Origin: Halorussus marinus
GTDB taxonomy: Archaea > Halobacteriota > Halobacteria > Halobacteriales > Haladaptataceae
Reading direction: 5' to 3'
DNA length: 64,000 nt
NCBI RefSeq assembly: GCF_004765795.1
Contig: NZ_SBIV01000003.1
Location: 248,001 to 312,000, forward strand
The position numbers and the translations under genes are program-made. Under the pieces are notes generated by a model. That model was not told the DNA's origin. It worked only from the letters and a program-made list of their open reading frames with translations, and searched no databases. Positions 53,810-64,000 of this stretch are shown here, piece after piece. Numbering within the stretch: the stretch's first letter is position 1; every line of letters begins with the position of its first letter.

Positions 53810-53883
53810 TGGGTCTGGGCGGGTTCGAACCGCCGACTTCGGCCTTGTAAAGGCCGCGTCATGACCAACTAGACCACAGACCC
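53810..53883 (-). tRNA. tRNA-Val (UAC)
   Basis: Minus strand: acceptor gggtctg / cagaccc with discriminator A, D arm tggtctagttggtcatgac, anticodon stem cggcc / ggccg with loop tttacaa (anticodon UAC) and T arm cggcggttcgaacccgccc. No intron or CCA. Confidence 0.96.
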
Positions 53884-53975
53884 CGCACCCGAACACAACC
53901 GCTCGCCGGAAATAACGTTTACCTTCTCGCCCGGGCTTCGAAATCACTACCACGGCCGGGGCCCACGCCTCCCGC

Positions 53976-54242
53976 ATGGACGAGATCGAGGCGCTCGCCG
54001 AGCAGGACGGGTGGCGGACCGAAGGGTTCGCCGCGCGCGTCCACTACGGCGGCGGCGACGACCGGTACAGTATCGAGTACTACGCGCCAAGCGACTGCGT
54101 CGTCTACTGGAAAGTCAAGGGCGACGGCGAGACCGCGGTCCCGGTCGGTCGCGACACCGTCCCCGACCCGCTTCGAGAGCGCATCCGTCGCGATCTGGCC
54201 GAGGCGGGCGTCGATCCGGCCGCCGAACAGCGGACGCTGTAG
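53976..54242 (+). CDS. Small haloarchaeal protein, function unknown
   Basis: An 88-residue alpha/beta protein: MDEIEALAEQDGWRTEGFAARV, YSIEYYAPSDCVVYWKVKGDGETAVPVGRDTVPDPLRERIRRDLAEAG. The beta-hairpin YYAPSDCVVYWKV with one Cys and the helix LRERIRRDL look conserved. No motif assigned. It points toward the ABC transporter gene (153 bp) and may be a single gene. Confidence 0.7.
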   Translation: MDEIEALAEQDGWRTEGFAARVHYGGGDDRYSIEYYAPSDCVVYWKVKGDGETAVPVGRDTVPDPLRERIRRDLAEAGVDPAAEQRTL

Positions 54243-54395
54243 GGGTCGGGACCCCAACCACGTTACCTTTTCTCACACTATCGCCAGCCATAAGACCGCC
54301 GTTTCCGTACTGAACGGTCCGATGGGCACCCACTCGGAGCGCGTGTTTCGATTCGAAGGAAACATTTTCAAGAGCCGAACCATTCCGAAGTGACA

Positions 54396-56350
<1,955 letters not shown>

Positions 56351-56354
<4 letters not shown>

Positions 56355-57196
56355 CCTCGTCGGTAGCGGTTCCCGCTCTTGTCGCGCTTGAACTCGCGTT
56401 GGCGGTCTCGCTCGCGGTCCATCCGCCGCTCGTACTCCCGGAGTTCGCGCTCGCGTCCGCCCGCCCGATCCGACGCGTCGTCCTCGCGCGGGCCCCCGTA
56501 CCGGCGCGTCTCTTTCTCCCGGTCGACGCCCGCCGATCGGGACTGCTCGTCGGCCGTCCGGGCGTCGGCGGGCTCGCGAAGCGGTTGGGTCCGTTTCGGC
56601 GGCGACGCGTCTCCTCGATCGCCGACTCCCGACTCGCCGGTCTGCCGTCGGGACGACTCGGCGTCGTCTCGTCGGGACTCCTCGCCGGACTCCGGTCGGT
56701 CGCCGCTCCGTCCGCCGCGTCGCTCCGAGTCTACTCGCTCGGAGTCGGACTCGTCGGTCGTCGACGCGTCCGGTTCGTTCGTCGCTCGCGGTCTCTCGGA
56801 TCGCCGCTCCGGTTCGGGCTCCTGTCGCGGGGTGGACGCTCCGCCGGTCGCGGTCTGGTCGCGATCTCCGGGCTCGCCCGCGCCGGGGTCGCTCCGCTCG
56901 CCGGCGGAGCCGCTTTCGACGCGGGGTTCGGTCGCCGGCGCCGCGTTCGTCGGCGGTCGCGATCCGTACCGTCGCGGCGGCCGGTCGGACCGTGGTCGCT
57001 CGCGCGAGCCGTACCGGTGGCCGACCGGCGGTCGCGCCGCGGCCCGGCCCCGATCGGTCCGTCGCTCGGCGGGGTCGGTTCGGCGCCGCTCGCGACCGGC
57101 GTCCGCCTCGCGGCCGCCGTTCTGATACCGACCGATGGTGGCGTCCGCTCGTTCGCCCGACTCCTCGCCGTCGTCGTCGCGGTTGTCGGTAGCCAT
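56351..57196 (-). CDS. Arginine-rich, fully disordered protein
   Basis: A 281-residue protein with almost no hydrophobic residues: about 60 Arg (over 20 percent) interleaved with Asp, Glu, Ser, Gly and Pro. Short RYGSR, RERPRSDRPP and EYERRMDRERD runs recur. The last 40 residues are most charged and may form a single helix (GRERELREYERRMDRERD). Arg nearly balances acid, unusual in this acidic proteome, and fits an RNA-binding or condensate-forming role (inference). It is convergent with the ABC gene (4-bp overlap). Coding is supported by codon usage; the opposite strand also stays open. Confidence 0.6.
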
Positions 57197-57282
57197 GATC
57201 CGAGAGAAACTGCGCGAGTCGGCGACTAAACCGAGCCGACCGTTCACATCGTTTTCGCGGGGGGCCGGGATTCAACGCGGCG

Positions 57283-58140
57283 TTACGCGGTTTCGGTCGG
57301 GACCTCGTCGGGCGCGCGGTCGAGGAACTCGACGCCGTAGGTCCCGAGCCACGACAGCACCGTCCGGACCGCCTCGGGATCGGCGACCCGGTAGCCGGCC
57401 TCGGTCGCCGGATCGTCGCCGACCTTGATCGCGACGCCGTCGTCGGCCAGCACCGCGAACGCCGCCTCGTCGGTGGTGTCGTCGCCGACGTATATCGGTA
57501 GCCACGCGGCGTCCTCGGGGACGAGTTCGTCGCGCAATCGAGCGAGCGCCTCGCCCTTGTCCCACTCGACCGCGGGCCGGAGTTCGAGCACCTCCTTGCC
57601 GGTCGTGAGTCGAAGGTCCTCGCGGGCGGCCGCAAGCGACTCGACCGTCTCGACGACGGCGGAGACCGCCGCGTCCTCGACCAGCCGGTAGTGGACCGTC
57701 GCGGTCACGCCCTTGTTCTCGACGATGACGCCCTCGACGTCGGTGAGCTCGGCGGCGACCTGCTCGCAGACCTCCGCGATGGCGGTCTCGGCCGCCTCGG
57801 CGGCGGGGTGGACGACGTACTCGTCGGTGTGGAGCTCGAGGCCGTGATTCCCGGCGTACGAGGCGCTCGGGATCGCCACCCGTTCGCGTACGTCGGCCAG
57901 TTCGCGGCCGCTGACGACCGCGACTTCCACGTCCGGGCGGTCGGCCAGCACCGCGACGACCTCGCGGGTCGCGTCGGGCAACGTCGCCGCCTCCGGGCGC
58001 CCCTCGATGGCCGCGAGCGTCCCGTCGAAGTCGAGAGCGACCAGCAGGCCGTCGCGGTCGACCAGCCCCTCGACCAGCGCGTAGAGGTGCTCGCTGATCG
58101 CCGGCGGGGTCTCGGGGGCGTCGGTCGCTTCGTCGGTCAT
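57283..58140 (-). CDS. otsB: Trehalose-6-phosphate phosphatase (OtsB)
   Basis: Removes phosphate from trehalose 6-phosphate. A HAD-fold protein of 285 residues: LLVALDFDGTLAAIEGRP (nucleophile and acid/base Asp), AVVSGREL (motif II Ser), SYAGNHGLE, then WDKGEALARL (motif III Lys) and the metal site YVGDDTTDEAAF. The first residues overlap the otsA end by 4 bp, so they are made together. Trehalose serves as a compatible solute or stress protectant in haloarchaea. Confidence 0.95.
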   Translation of the reverse strand: MTDEATDAPETPPAISEHLYALVEGLVDRDGLLVALDFDGTLAAIEGRPEAATLPDATREVVAVLADRPDVEVAVVSGRELADVRERVAIPSASYAGNHGLELHTDEYVVHPAAEAAETAIAEVCEQVAAELTDVEGVIVENKGVTATVHYRLVEDAAVSAVVETVESLAAAREDLRLTTGKEVLELRPAVEWDKGEALARLRDELVPEDAAWLPIYVGDDTTDEAAFAVLADDGVAIKVGDDPATEAGYRVADPEAVRTVLSWLGTYGVEFLDRAPDEVPTETA

Positions 58141-59660
58141 CTGGTCGGTTCGGCCGGGGCCGACCGCCGGCCGCGCTCGATCGCGGCCGCGGTCTCGAAG
58201 GTCGATTCGAGCCACGCGTAGACGTCCTCGGCGTGGACCACCCGCTGGAGGTCGGCGATCCGAACGCGCCGCGCCCGCTCGCTCATCCCGAGGGCCTCCT
58301 CGATGGCGTCGGCGACGCTCTCGGGGTCGTGGGGGTGGACCAGAATCGACCCCTCTCCGAGTTGCTCGCTCGCGCCCGCGAGTTCGCTCAACACCAGCAC
58401 GCCGGGGTCGGCGGTCTGGGCCGCGACGAACTCCTTCGCGACGAGGTTCATCCCGTCCCGGACCGGGGTGACGAGCGCGAGGTCGGCCTCCCGGTAGAGC
58501 GCCGCGAGCCCGGCCTCGGGGAGGTGTTCGGTCACCGCGACCACCGGCGTCCAGTCGTCGGTCCCGAACCGGTCGTTGACCCGATCGATGGCGTCGCCGA
58601 CACGGCTCTGGAGGCGCTGGTAGTCGCCGATGTCGCCGCGGCTCTCGATGCTCTTCTGGAGGTACGTGAACTCCTCGCGCCACTCGGGGTGCTCGGCCCA
58701 GAACAGTTCGAGCGCGTCGAGGCGTTGCTCGATGCCTTTCGTGTAGTCGAGGCGCTCGACCCCGAGCGCGAACCGGTGGTCCCCGACGAGGCCGTGTTTC
58801 TCGCTGAACGACGCCCAGAAGTCGTCGCCGGCCTCGGTCTCCGAGAGTTCGGCCTGCCGGGCGGCGTCGATGCCAAGCGGGAACGACCGCACGAACGTCC
58901 GCCGGCCCCGGTGGGCGATGCTCCGATTGGCCCGGTCGACGCGGGCGTCGGTCGCGGCGTCGACGCAGTCGAGGAAGTTCCGGCAGTACTCGTCGGTGTG
59001 GAAGCCGATCAGGTCGTTGGCAAGCAGGCCGTCGAGCAACTGTTCGTACTGCGGGCAGGCGTGGAACACGTCCCACGACGGCCACGGGATGTGCCAGAAG
59101 TGCGCGAGAAAGGCGTCGGGCCGGGCGTCCCGGACCCGCCGGGGCGCGAGCGCGAGGTGGTAGTCCTGAAACCACACCACGGGGTCGCTGTCGGTCGCGC
59201 CGAGCACCGCGTCGGCGAACTCGTCGTTCGTCTCGCGGTAGGCCCGCCAGTACGACGGCTCGGGCGTCATCTTCGCGGTGTCGAGGTGACACAGCGGCCA
59301 CAGCACCTGATTGCTGTACCCCCGGTAGTAGCCGTCGACCTGCTCGTCGGTGAGCCACACCCGCCGCAGGTCGTAGCTGGGGTCCTCGGGCGGGACGGCG
59401 ACGACGCCGTCGGGGCCGACCGTCTCGCGGTCGGCGTCGCCGTCGCCCCACGCGACCCACGTTCCCTCGACGGCTTGCATCACCGGGTCGAGCGCCGCGG
59501 TCAGCCCGCCGGCCGGCCTGTCGACGACGACCTCCCCGTCCTCGCGGTGGTGACTGTACGGTTCGCGGTTCGATACGACGACGAGCTCGCGGTCCTCACA
59601 AAGCGTCGCGACGGTCTCGACTGCGGCCTCTGCTATCGCCCCTGTCGTGTCTGAACTCAT
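58137..59660 (-). CDS. otsA: Trehalose-6-phosphate synthase (OtsA, GT20)
   Basis: A 507-residue glycosyltransferase joining UDP- or GDP-glucose with glucose 6-phosphate. Landmarks: LVVVSNREPYSH and GGLTAALDPVM (donor loop), WVAWG, VWFQDYHLALAPRRVRD, IPWPSWDVFHACPQY, the His in DLIGFHTDEYCRNFL, SFPLGIDA, VERLDYTKGI (Arg/Lys phosphate site) and ALVTPVRDGMNLVAKEFVA. The pattern places it firmly in GT20. It overlaps otsB by 4 bp. Together they form a complete two-step trehalose operon. Confidence 0.95.
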   Translation of the reverse strand: MSSDTTGAIAEAAVETVATLCEDRELVVVSNREPYSHHREDGEVVVDRPAGGLTAALDPVMQAVEGTWVAWGDGDADRETVGPDGVVAVPPEDPSYDLRRVWLTDEQVDGYYRGYSNQVLWPLCHLDTAKMTPEPSYWRAYRETNDEFADAVLGATDSDPVVWFQDYHLALAPRRVRDARPDAFLAHFWHIPWPSWDVFHACPQYEQLLDGLLANDLIGFHTDEYCRNFLDCVDAATDARVDRANRSIAHRGRRTFVRSFPLGIDAARQAELSETEAGDDFWASFSEKHGLVGDHRFALGVERLDYTKGIEQRLDALELFWAEHPEWREEFTYLQKSIESRGDIGDYQRLQSRVGDAIDRVNDRFGTDDWTPVVAVTEHLPEAGLAALYREADLALVTPVRDGMNLVAKEFVAAQTADPGVLVLSELAGASEQLGEGSILVHPHDPESVADAIEEALGMSERARRVRIADLQRVVHAEDVYAWLESTFETAAAIERGRRSAPAEPTR

Positions 59661-59912
59661 GGAGTTTGATCCCTCGCGGCGGAGCGACCCGCCGTCGACG
59701 AGTGTACTGCAAACGCTTGCTCGGACGGCGGTATAACGTAGTCGTCCGTTCAAAACCGTTCCAAAACTGAAACGATCGGGCCGCGGGGTTACGGGGGGTC
59801 TAAGCGAGGGTAACCCCGGCTTATCGGGGAGAAACGAGCGCGTTCGGCGGCGTGATGACCTGCGGGCACCGTACGACGGGCGGGGAGGCCGACGGCCCGG
59901 GATCGCTCGGTC

Positions 59913-60470
59913 TCAGTCCCCGGAGGCCGCGACGTACAGGTCGTAGAGCTCCGACACCGCGAGCAGGACGCCGGGAACGACGATCAGGGCCACGATCCCG
60001 GGCCCCGACTGAGCGAACGAGATCACCCGACCGACGAACGGGATGTGGAACATGACTCGGCCCTCGACGTTCGAGGCCGGGACCAGCGCTCGGTCGGCCT
60101 CCTCGTTGGCGTCGCCTTTGGTCTTGAAGTGGCGCTCGCCGCCCTGTTCGGTCACCGCCACGACCCGGTGGGTCACCAGATTCACGTCCGCGAGTTCGTG
60201 GTCCGCGGGCGGCTCGTAGGTGATGACGTCGCCCTCCTCGATCGCGTCGGTCGCGACCCCGTCGACCACGACCACGTCGCCGGCGTGGATCGCCGGGGAC
60301 ATACTGCTCGAGAGGACGACGTGGCTCGCGTCCGCGCCCACGACCTGCGGGACGGCGACGACGACGAACGGGACGACGATCGCGAGCAAGACGACGAATC
60401 CAAGCGTTCGGAGGGCGCTTGCGGTGTTTATCGAGGCGACGCGCTGGCGTAGCGATTGTTCTCGGCTCAT
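59913..60470 (-). CDS. sec11: Signal peptidase I, archaeal (Sec11/SipW type)
   Basis: Membrane serine protease of 185 residues. One N-terminal helix (about 22-44), then the nucleophile Ser in VLSSSMSPAIHAGDVVVVDG (box B) and the His of THRVVAVTE, used in place of Lys by the archaeal/ER (SipW-like) type, then KGDANEEAD (box E) and a C-terminal helix (PGIVALIVVPGVLLAVSEL). It overlaps the preceding Thr-rich protein by 4 bp, so it is tuned to the secreted proteins of this locus rather than being the general housekeeping copy (inference). Confidence 0.93.
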   Translation of the reverse strand: MSREQSLRQRVASINTASALRTLGFVVLLAIVVPFVVVAVPQVVGADASHVVLSSSMSPAIHAGDVVVVDGVATDAIEEGDVITYEPPADHELADVNLVTHRVVAVTEQGGERHFKTKGDANEEADRALVPASNVEGRVMFHIPFVGRVISFAQSGPGIVALIVVPGVLLAVSELYDLYVAASGD

Positions 60471-61312
60471 GTCTCGGTCTCAGTCGTAGTGGTAGTCTCG
60501 GTCGTCGTTCGGTTCGCGGTGGTCGATTGCGGGGTTTCGGTCGCGGTGATCGTTTCGTTCTCGGTCGTCGTGGTGGTGGTCGTTTCGTTCTCGGTCGTCG
60601 TGGTCTCGTTCGCGACTGTTGTGGGAGTGGTCGTTTCGTTCGGAGTGGCGTCGGTCGTCGTCGTCGCCGTCTCCGTGACGGTCGTCTCGTTCGTGACGGT
60701 AGTCGTCGGTGCAGTAGTCGTCTCGGCGGTCTCGCGAACTGTTTCGTTTCCGGACCCGTCGGGGGCCGTAGTGGGGGTGGGAGTGTCTTCTGTTTCGGCA
60801 ACCGAACTCGAACCGAACGCTGTTGCGCTACTCGCGTCGTCGTCGCTGTTTGACTCCCCGTCCTGACACCCGCTCACGGTCAGCGTCGCTACCTTCTTGC
60901 CGTTCACGGTCCATGACGGCTTTTTCCCTGCCTTCTTCTCGCCGAGCCAACCGATCCCCCGTCCGGCCGTGAGTTCGTACTCGCCGGCGGGCAGAGTCGC
61001 CCTCGTCTTCACTTTGTGGTGGACCGTTCCCACCCAAATCACACGATCGTCTACCCTCTCGATTTGGACGATGACGTTTCCTTTTCCTTCGTTCTCTAGG
61101 GTCACCGTGTGACAGGACGTCGTCGCGACGACGTTCCGTCCGGGCGGGTCCGGCGTGGTCGTCGGTTCGAAATCGGCGGTGATCGAGACCGTCGACGACT
61201 CCTGATCGGAGAGCAGTCCGTAGGTGTACGCGCCGCTCGTGAACGCGCAGACGACGATCACGATGCCCGCCAGCGCCGCGGCCCGCGAGAGGTCGGTGTC
61301 GTTCCACGCCAT
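60467..61312 (-). CDS. Secreted protein with SipW-like leader and long Thr/Asn-Glu-Thr stalk
   Basis: A 281-residue protein. The leader has a hydrophobic core and a SipW-like end (AALAGIVIVVCAFTSGAYTYGLLSDQE, then STVSITADF). Residues 60-150 form a small beta-domain with two Cys (TSCHTVTLENEGKGNVIVQI, TLTVSGCQD). The last 120 residues are a Thr/Glu/Asn run with many Asn-Glu-Thr sites (NETT), i.e. N-glycosylation sequons, and likely O-glycosylation, like a surface stalk. No C-terminal anchor is seen. It starts inside the stop of its upstream neighbour and overlaps the signal peptidase by 4 bp. Confidence 0.85.
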   Translation of the reverse strand: MAWNDTDLSRAAALAGIVIVVCAFTSGAYTYGLLSDQESSTVSITADFEPTTTPDPPGRNVVATTSCHTVTLENEGKGNVIVQIERVDDRVIWVGTVHHKVKTRATLPAGEYELTAGRGIGWLGEKKAGKKPSWTVNGKKVATLTVSGCQDGESNSDDDASSATAFGSSSVAETEDTPTPTTAPDGSGNETVRETAETTTAPTTTVTNETTVTETATTTTDATPNETTTPTTVANETTTTENETTTTTTTENETITATETPQSTTANRTTTETTTTTETET

Positions 61313-62673
61313 TATGCGGTCCCCCCGGTCATGTCTCTCGGACGTGTGATAATATCACTTTTCCCGACTAAATCGGTCGGGGCTGTCGGCGCCCCCGCGT
61401 CCTGCAGTGCGCTCGCGTCGTCGACGACGGTTGCGTTGAAATCGAAGCTGACCGAATCGCTCTGGATCTCGTTGCCGACGTCGGCGTCGACGCGCCACTC
61501 GGCGACGAGATCGACCGTCTCCCGGGCGTCGAGACGGGTCCGGGCGCTCAACTGCTCGGGCGACTGGCTCCCGAGCGCGACGTACGACGAGTCGTCGCCC
61601 GCGAGATACGCGACGGTTTCGCCCGACTCGTCTTCGAGGCTGATTCGCACGTCGAGCGCGGCGGCCAGCTCGCCGCTCGACGGCGAGTCGTCGACGGCGC
61701 GCTCGGGTTCGGTCAGCCCGTTCTCGCGCTCCGCGATCGCCGTGATCGACGCACGGAGCACGCCCTCGTCGTCGCCGTCGTTGGTGATCGCCAGCCGGCC
61801 CTCCCCGGAGTACCCGGGAGCCACGCCGGCCACGTCGAGGACCGCCGGCGCCGCCTCGCCGTCGCCGAGTCGGACCGACGGCTCGCCGTCCGACCCGCCG
61901 AACGCGTAGACCGTCGGGGCCTCCTCGTTGATCACCCGGACGGCGTAGCCGTCGACGGTCGAGACGCGATCGAGTTCGGTGCCGTTCGCGTCGAACAACA
62001 CGCCGGTGACGGAGACGAACCCCTCCCGGGAGACGTTCGCGCCGTCCTCGTCGACGTCGAATTCGCTCGCCCGGTCGCCCTCGGCGTAGACCAGTTCGGT
62101 CCCGCCCAGCGCCGCTTCGACGGCGAGACTCGACCCGTTCGGCTCGACCTCAACGCGCCGGGATTCGCGCCACTCCGAGTCTGGCGTCCAGGTCTGGACG
62201 ACCAGCGCAACTCGGGTGACGTTCGCGCCCGCGGTCCAGTCGAGCGCGCCGGTGAGGTTCCCCGCGATGCGCTCGACCGCGCCGTCGTCGTTGCGTACCG
62301 TCGGCGGGTCCGACGCCGAGAGCGCGAGCGTCGCGTTCGGCGCGACGGGGTCGGGCGCCGTGGTCGTCTCCGGGGTGGTCGTCGTCGCCGTCTCGGGATC
62401 GAGCGCGGCCTCGTCGGCATCGCTCGCGTCGGTCGTCGCGGTCGACTCGGTCGCGGTGGTCGTCGCGGTCGGCTGAGTGGTCACGGTCGGGTCGGGCGGC
62501 GCCGGCGTGGTGGTCGGGGTCGCGGTCTGCTCGTCGGCGCCGTCGGTGAGCGTCCCGACGAACCCGAACCCGGCGCCAGCGACGACGACCCCGGTGATGA
62601 GTAACACGAGCGCCGTCTGCCGGACGCCCATCTTCGTCAGGCGAGCGAGGAGTTCACGGAGCACCGCGATCAC
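61312..62673 (-). CDS. Anchored secreted protein, candidate fibre assembly or anchor factor
   Basis: A 453-residue protein: one N-terminal membrane helix (about 17-42, TALVLLITGVVVAGAGFGFV), a Thr/Pro-rich spacer (to about 120), a beta-rich middle domain (about 125-260) and a second beta domain near 300-425. The second ends WRVDADVGNEIQSDSVSFDFNATV, which recalls the C-terminal motif of the neighbouring SipW-type proteins (NEIQSDRVVID; NAVQGDSVSFNID). It may anchor or cap a fibre, comparable to TapA. Its TAA overlaps the next ATG by one base. Confidence 0.8.
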   Translation of the reverse strand: MIAVLRELLARLTKMGVRQTALVLLITGVVVAGAGFGFVGTLTDGADEQTATPTTTPAPPDPTVTTQPTATTTATESTATTDASDADEAALDPETATTTTPETTTAPDPVAPNATLALSASDPPTVRNDDGAVERIAGNLTGALDWTAGANVTRVALVVQTWTPDSEWRESRRVEVEPNGSSLAVEAALGGTELVYAEGDRASEFDVDEDGANVSREGFVSVTGVLFDANGTELDRVSTVDGYAVRVINEEAPTVYAFGGSDGEPSVRLGDGEAAPAVLDVAGVAPGYSGEGRLAITNDGDDEGVLRASITAIAERENGLTEPERAVDDSPSSGELAAALDVRISLEDESGETVAYLAGDDSSYVALGSQSPEQLSARTRLDARETVDLVAEWRVDADVGNEIQSDSVSFDFNATVVDDASALQDAGAPTAPTDLVGKSDIITRPRDMTGGTA

Positions 62674-62895
62674 CCGCGGTTGCGAACGTCACGGCTACTC
62701 GTTTCGAACGGCTGGAGGGCGTCTCTACTCGCGTATGAAGGAGTTGCATGCTGAAAATCGTGCTGTGAGACGAGAGAGTCGAGACTGTCGACCGACGGCG
62801 AGCGTTCGAACGGCCGGTGTCCGACATGACTCGATAGGTGGTTCGCGGTTAGTTCTCGGTCGCTGCGGCGCAACGGATCGGCGGCGATCGCCGGA

Positions 62896-63558
62896 TTACT
62901 GGCTGTCCTCCTGGTTCAGGTGGAACTTTGCGTCGATGACGACCCGGTCGCTCTGGATTTCATTGCCCGCGTCCTCGGGGATCCGGTACTCCGATTCGAT
63001 AGTCGCGTAGTCGCCAGCGTCGATCTGGACGTTCAGATCTCGCTCGCCGGTCGTCAGCGTCGACGCCTTGACCAGACCGTTCTTGTCGCCGATGAGATAC
63101 GCCGGGTCGGGATTCGCCTCGACGATGCGAGACCGAATCCAGAGGTTCTCGGCGAGCTCGCCGCTCTGGGGGCCGCCGCTGGACTCGCCCTCCGGATCGT
63201 CTTCCTCCGGCGACGCCGCTTCCGGGTCGTTCACGCCGTTCTCCTCGTCGCGGATCGAGACGATCTCGAAGTCCAGCGAGCCGTCAACGGTTCCCTCGTT
63301 CTTTATGATCGCGGTCTCCTGGTCGTCGCTCATTCCCGGGGCGGCCTCCTCGACGTGGATCAGCTGAAACTCCCCGGCGTTGCCGACTTCGAGGTCGAGT
63401 GTGCCCGCGGCGAGGGTGTTGTCACCGCTCGTCTCCGTGTCCTGGAACAGCGCCATCGTGCCCGCACCAGCGGCTGCCGACGCCGCGCCGATCGTCGCGA
63501 GTCCGCCGAGCACCCGTCGACGGGTGCGGCCGGCGGTACCGTCAGTTTCGTCGGACAC
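62896..63558 (-). CDS. SipW-dependent-type (TasA/camelysin-like) secreted protein
   Basis: A 220-residue protein with a twin-Arg leader and the SipW-cognate pattern RRRVLGGLATIGAASAAAGAG, then TMALFQDTETSGDNTLAAGTLDLEV (A-x-F-x-D-x-E-x-S, then AGTLDL). The mature part is beta-rich, with GEFQLIHVEEAAPGMSDDQETAIIKNEGTVDGSLDFEIV typical of TasA-like folds, ending YRIPEDAGNEIQSDRVVIDAKFHLNQEDSQ. This last motif repeats in both neighbours. TasA-like proteins form biofilm fibres in bacteria and bundling pili in some archaea, so a fibre subunit is the best guess. Confidence 0.85.
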   Translation of the reverse strand: MSDETDGTAGRTRRRVLGGLATIGAASAAAGAGTMALFQDTETSGDNTLAAGTLDLEVGNAGEFQLIHVEEAAPGMSDDQETAIIKNEGTVDGSLDFEIVSIRDEENGVNDPEAASPEEDDPEGESSGGPQSGELAENLWIRSRIVEANPDPAYLIGDKNGLVKASTLTTGERDLNVQIDAGDYATIESEYRIPEDAGNEIQSDRVVIDAKFHLNQEDSQ

Positions 63559-63572
63559 TTGCGGTCACCCGG

Positions 63573-64000
63573 TTACTGGGAGTCTTCCTGATTGAGTTCG
63601 GCGTCGATGTTGAAGGACACCGAGTCGCCCTGAACGGCGTTACCGACGTTCTTCGAGAGCTCGTACTCCACGATGACGTACTTCGTGCTACCGGACGGGA
63701 GGCTGACATTCGATTCCGCGTCGACCTTCGGCAGCCGGTTGACCTTGCCGGCGCTCACGAAGGTATCGTTGTTGCTTTTCTTCGAGTCGGAGCTGACGCG
63801 AACCGAAACGTCGAGCATGTCCGCGAGCGTCCGGAGCTGGCCGCGCTGAATCTCGACCATCTTGGTCGCGTGGCCGTCGAAGCTGCTGGTCCCCGCGATC
63901 GGGGGGTTGTTGTAGCCGAAGCCGGGGATGAACGGGATGGCGAGGTTCGAACCGGACGTCGAGGGGGTGTATGCTGCGAGGTTGGCCTGTCCGGTGATCG
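63573..64000 (-). CDS. TasA-like secreted protein, 5' part beyond the window
   Basis: The frame stays open to the right edge, so the gene is partial. Visible residues read GQANLAAYTPSTSGSNLAIP, FIPGFGYNNPPIAGTSSFDG, then LADMLDVSVRVSSDSKK and VIVEYELSKNVGNAVQGDSVSFNIDAELNQEDSQ, matching the last residues of its neighbour (LNQEDSQ). The gap to the next gene is only 14 bp. The start and signal peptide are outside the window. Inferred second fibre subunit or its homologue. Confidence 0.8.
   Translation of the reverse strand, partial: ITGQANLAAYTPSTSGSNLAIPFIPGFGYNNPPIAGTSSFDGHATKMVEIQRGQLRTLADMLDVSVRVSSDSKKSNNDTFVSAGKVNRLPKVDAESNVSLPSGSTKYVIVEYELSKNVGNAVQGDSVSFNIDAELNQEDSQ

Noticed and set aside
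53595-53864. 89-residue open frame ending in tRNA-Val
   Set aside because: It overlaps the tRNA and has no promoter or acidic composition.
60456-60866. Valine/serine-rich open frame on the plus strand
   Set aside because: It is the mirror of the Thr/Glu repeat of the minus-strand stalk protein; repetitive codons keep the opposite frame open.

Overview
The window is about 64 kb of a haloarchaeal chromosome (class Halobacteria). Evidence: very high GC, proteins rich in Asp and Glu, archaeal information genes (S6e, aIF2-beta with TRAM, archaeal histone, RPA-type ssDNA-binding protein, type A RNase P RNA), TATA boxes about 25-35 nt ahead of start codons, and many twin-arginine lipoproteins. I cannot fix the genus from sequence alone. 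No rRNA, CRISPR array, transposase or integrase was found, so this is largely core chromosome. The only scar-like structure lies behind a tRNA-Arg gene near 42.8-43.1 kb.

Layout. 0-2.6 kb: two overlapping, paralogous sensor histidine kinases. 2.6-10.2 kb, minus strand: hisI with a coiled-coil protein, a Tat-exported gamma-glutamyltransferase, IMPACT and AI-2E membrane proteins, then hisA-hisB with an ACT-domain regulator behind them. 10.2-18 kb: S6e, small conserved proteins, three UspA proteins, a DHH phosphoesterase, BtpA and a PfkB kinase. 18-31 kb: SDR, M20 peptidase, tRNA-Lys, dihydroorotase, lipoate ligase-like protein, an M23-like protein, a membrane/PH-domain/PQQ-propeller operon and a second propeller lipoprotein facing it. 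31-36 kb: NAD salvage (isochorismatase-family hydrolase and nicotinate phosphoribosyltransferase) around an Hvo_1808-type surface lipoprotein, then an AMMECR1 protein and RNase P RNA. 36-42 kb: a Zn/Cd-type P1B ATPase, then a chromatin block of rpa2, histone and histone deacetylase. 42.7-54 kb: tRNA-Arg with repeats, azf, aIF2-beta, mptD, creatininase, MATE exporter, zinc alcohol dehydrogenase, two more tRNAs and a cold-shock protein. 54-60 kb: ABC exporter, an arginine-rich disordered protein and otsA-otsB for trehalose. 60-64 kb: a signal peptidase with four secreted proteins, running off the right edge.

The best candidate for a little-described system is 59.9-64 kb: an archaeal signal peptidase I in a tight operon with two Thr-rich anchored proteins, preceded by two proteins that end in the same residues. 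One of these two carries a SipW-type signal. The layout recalls bacterial tapA-sipW-tasA and suggests a haloarchaeal TasA-like fibre or pilus system; this is inference from motifs. Other points of interest are the overlapping histone/deacetylase pair, tRNA-Arg 3'-end repeats, palindromes placed over promoters, and a metalloprotease-like lipoprotein whose first zinc ligand is replaced by Gln.
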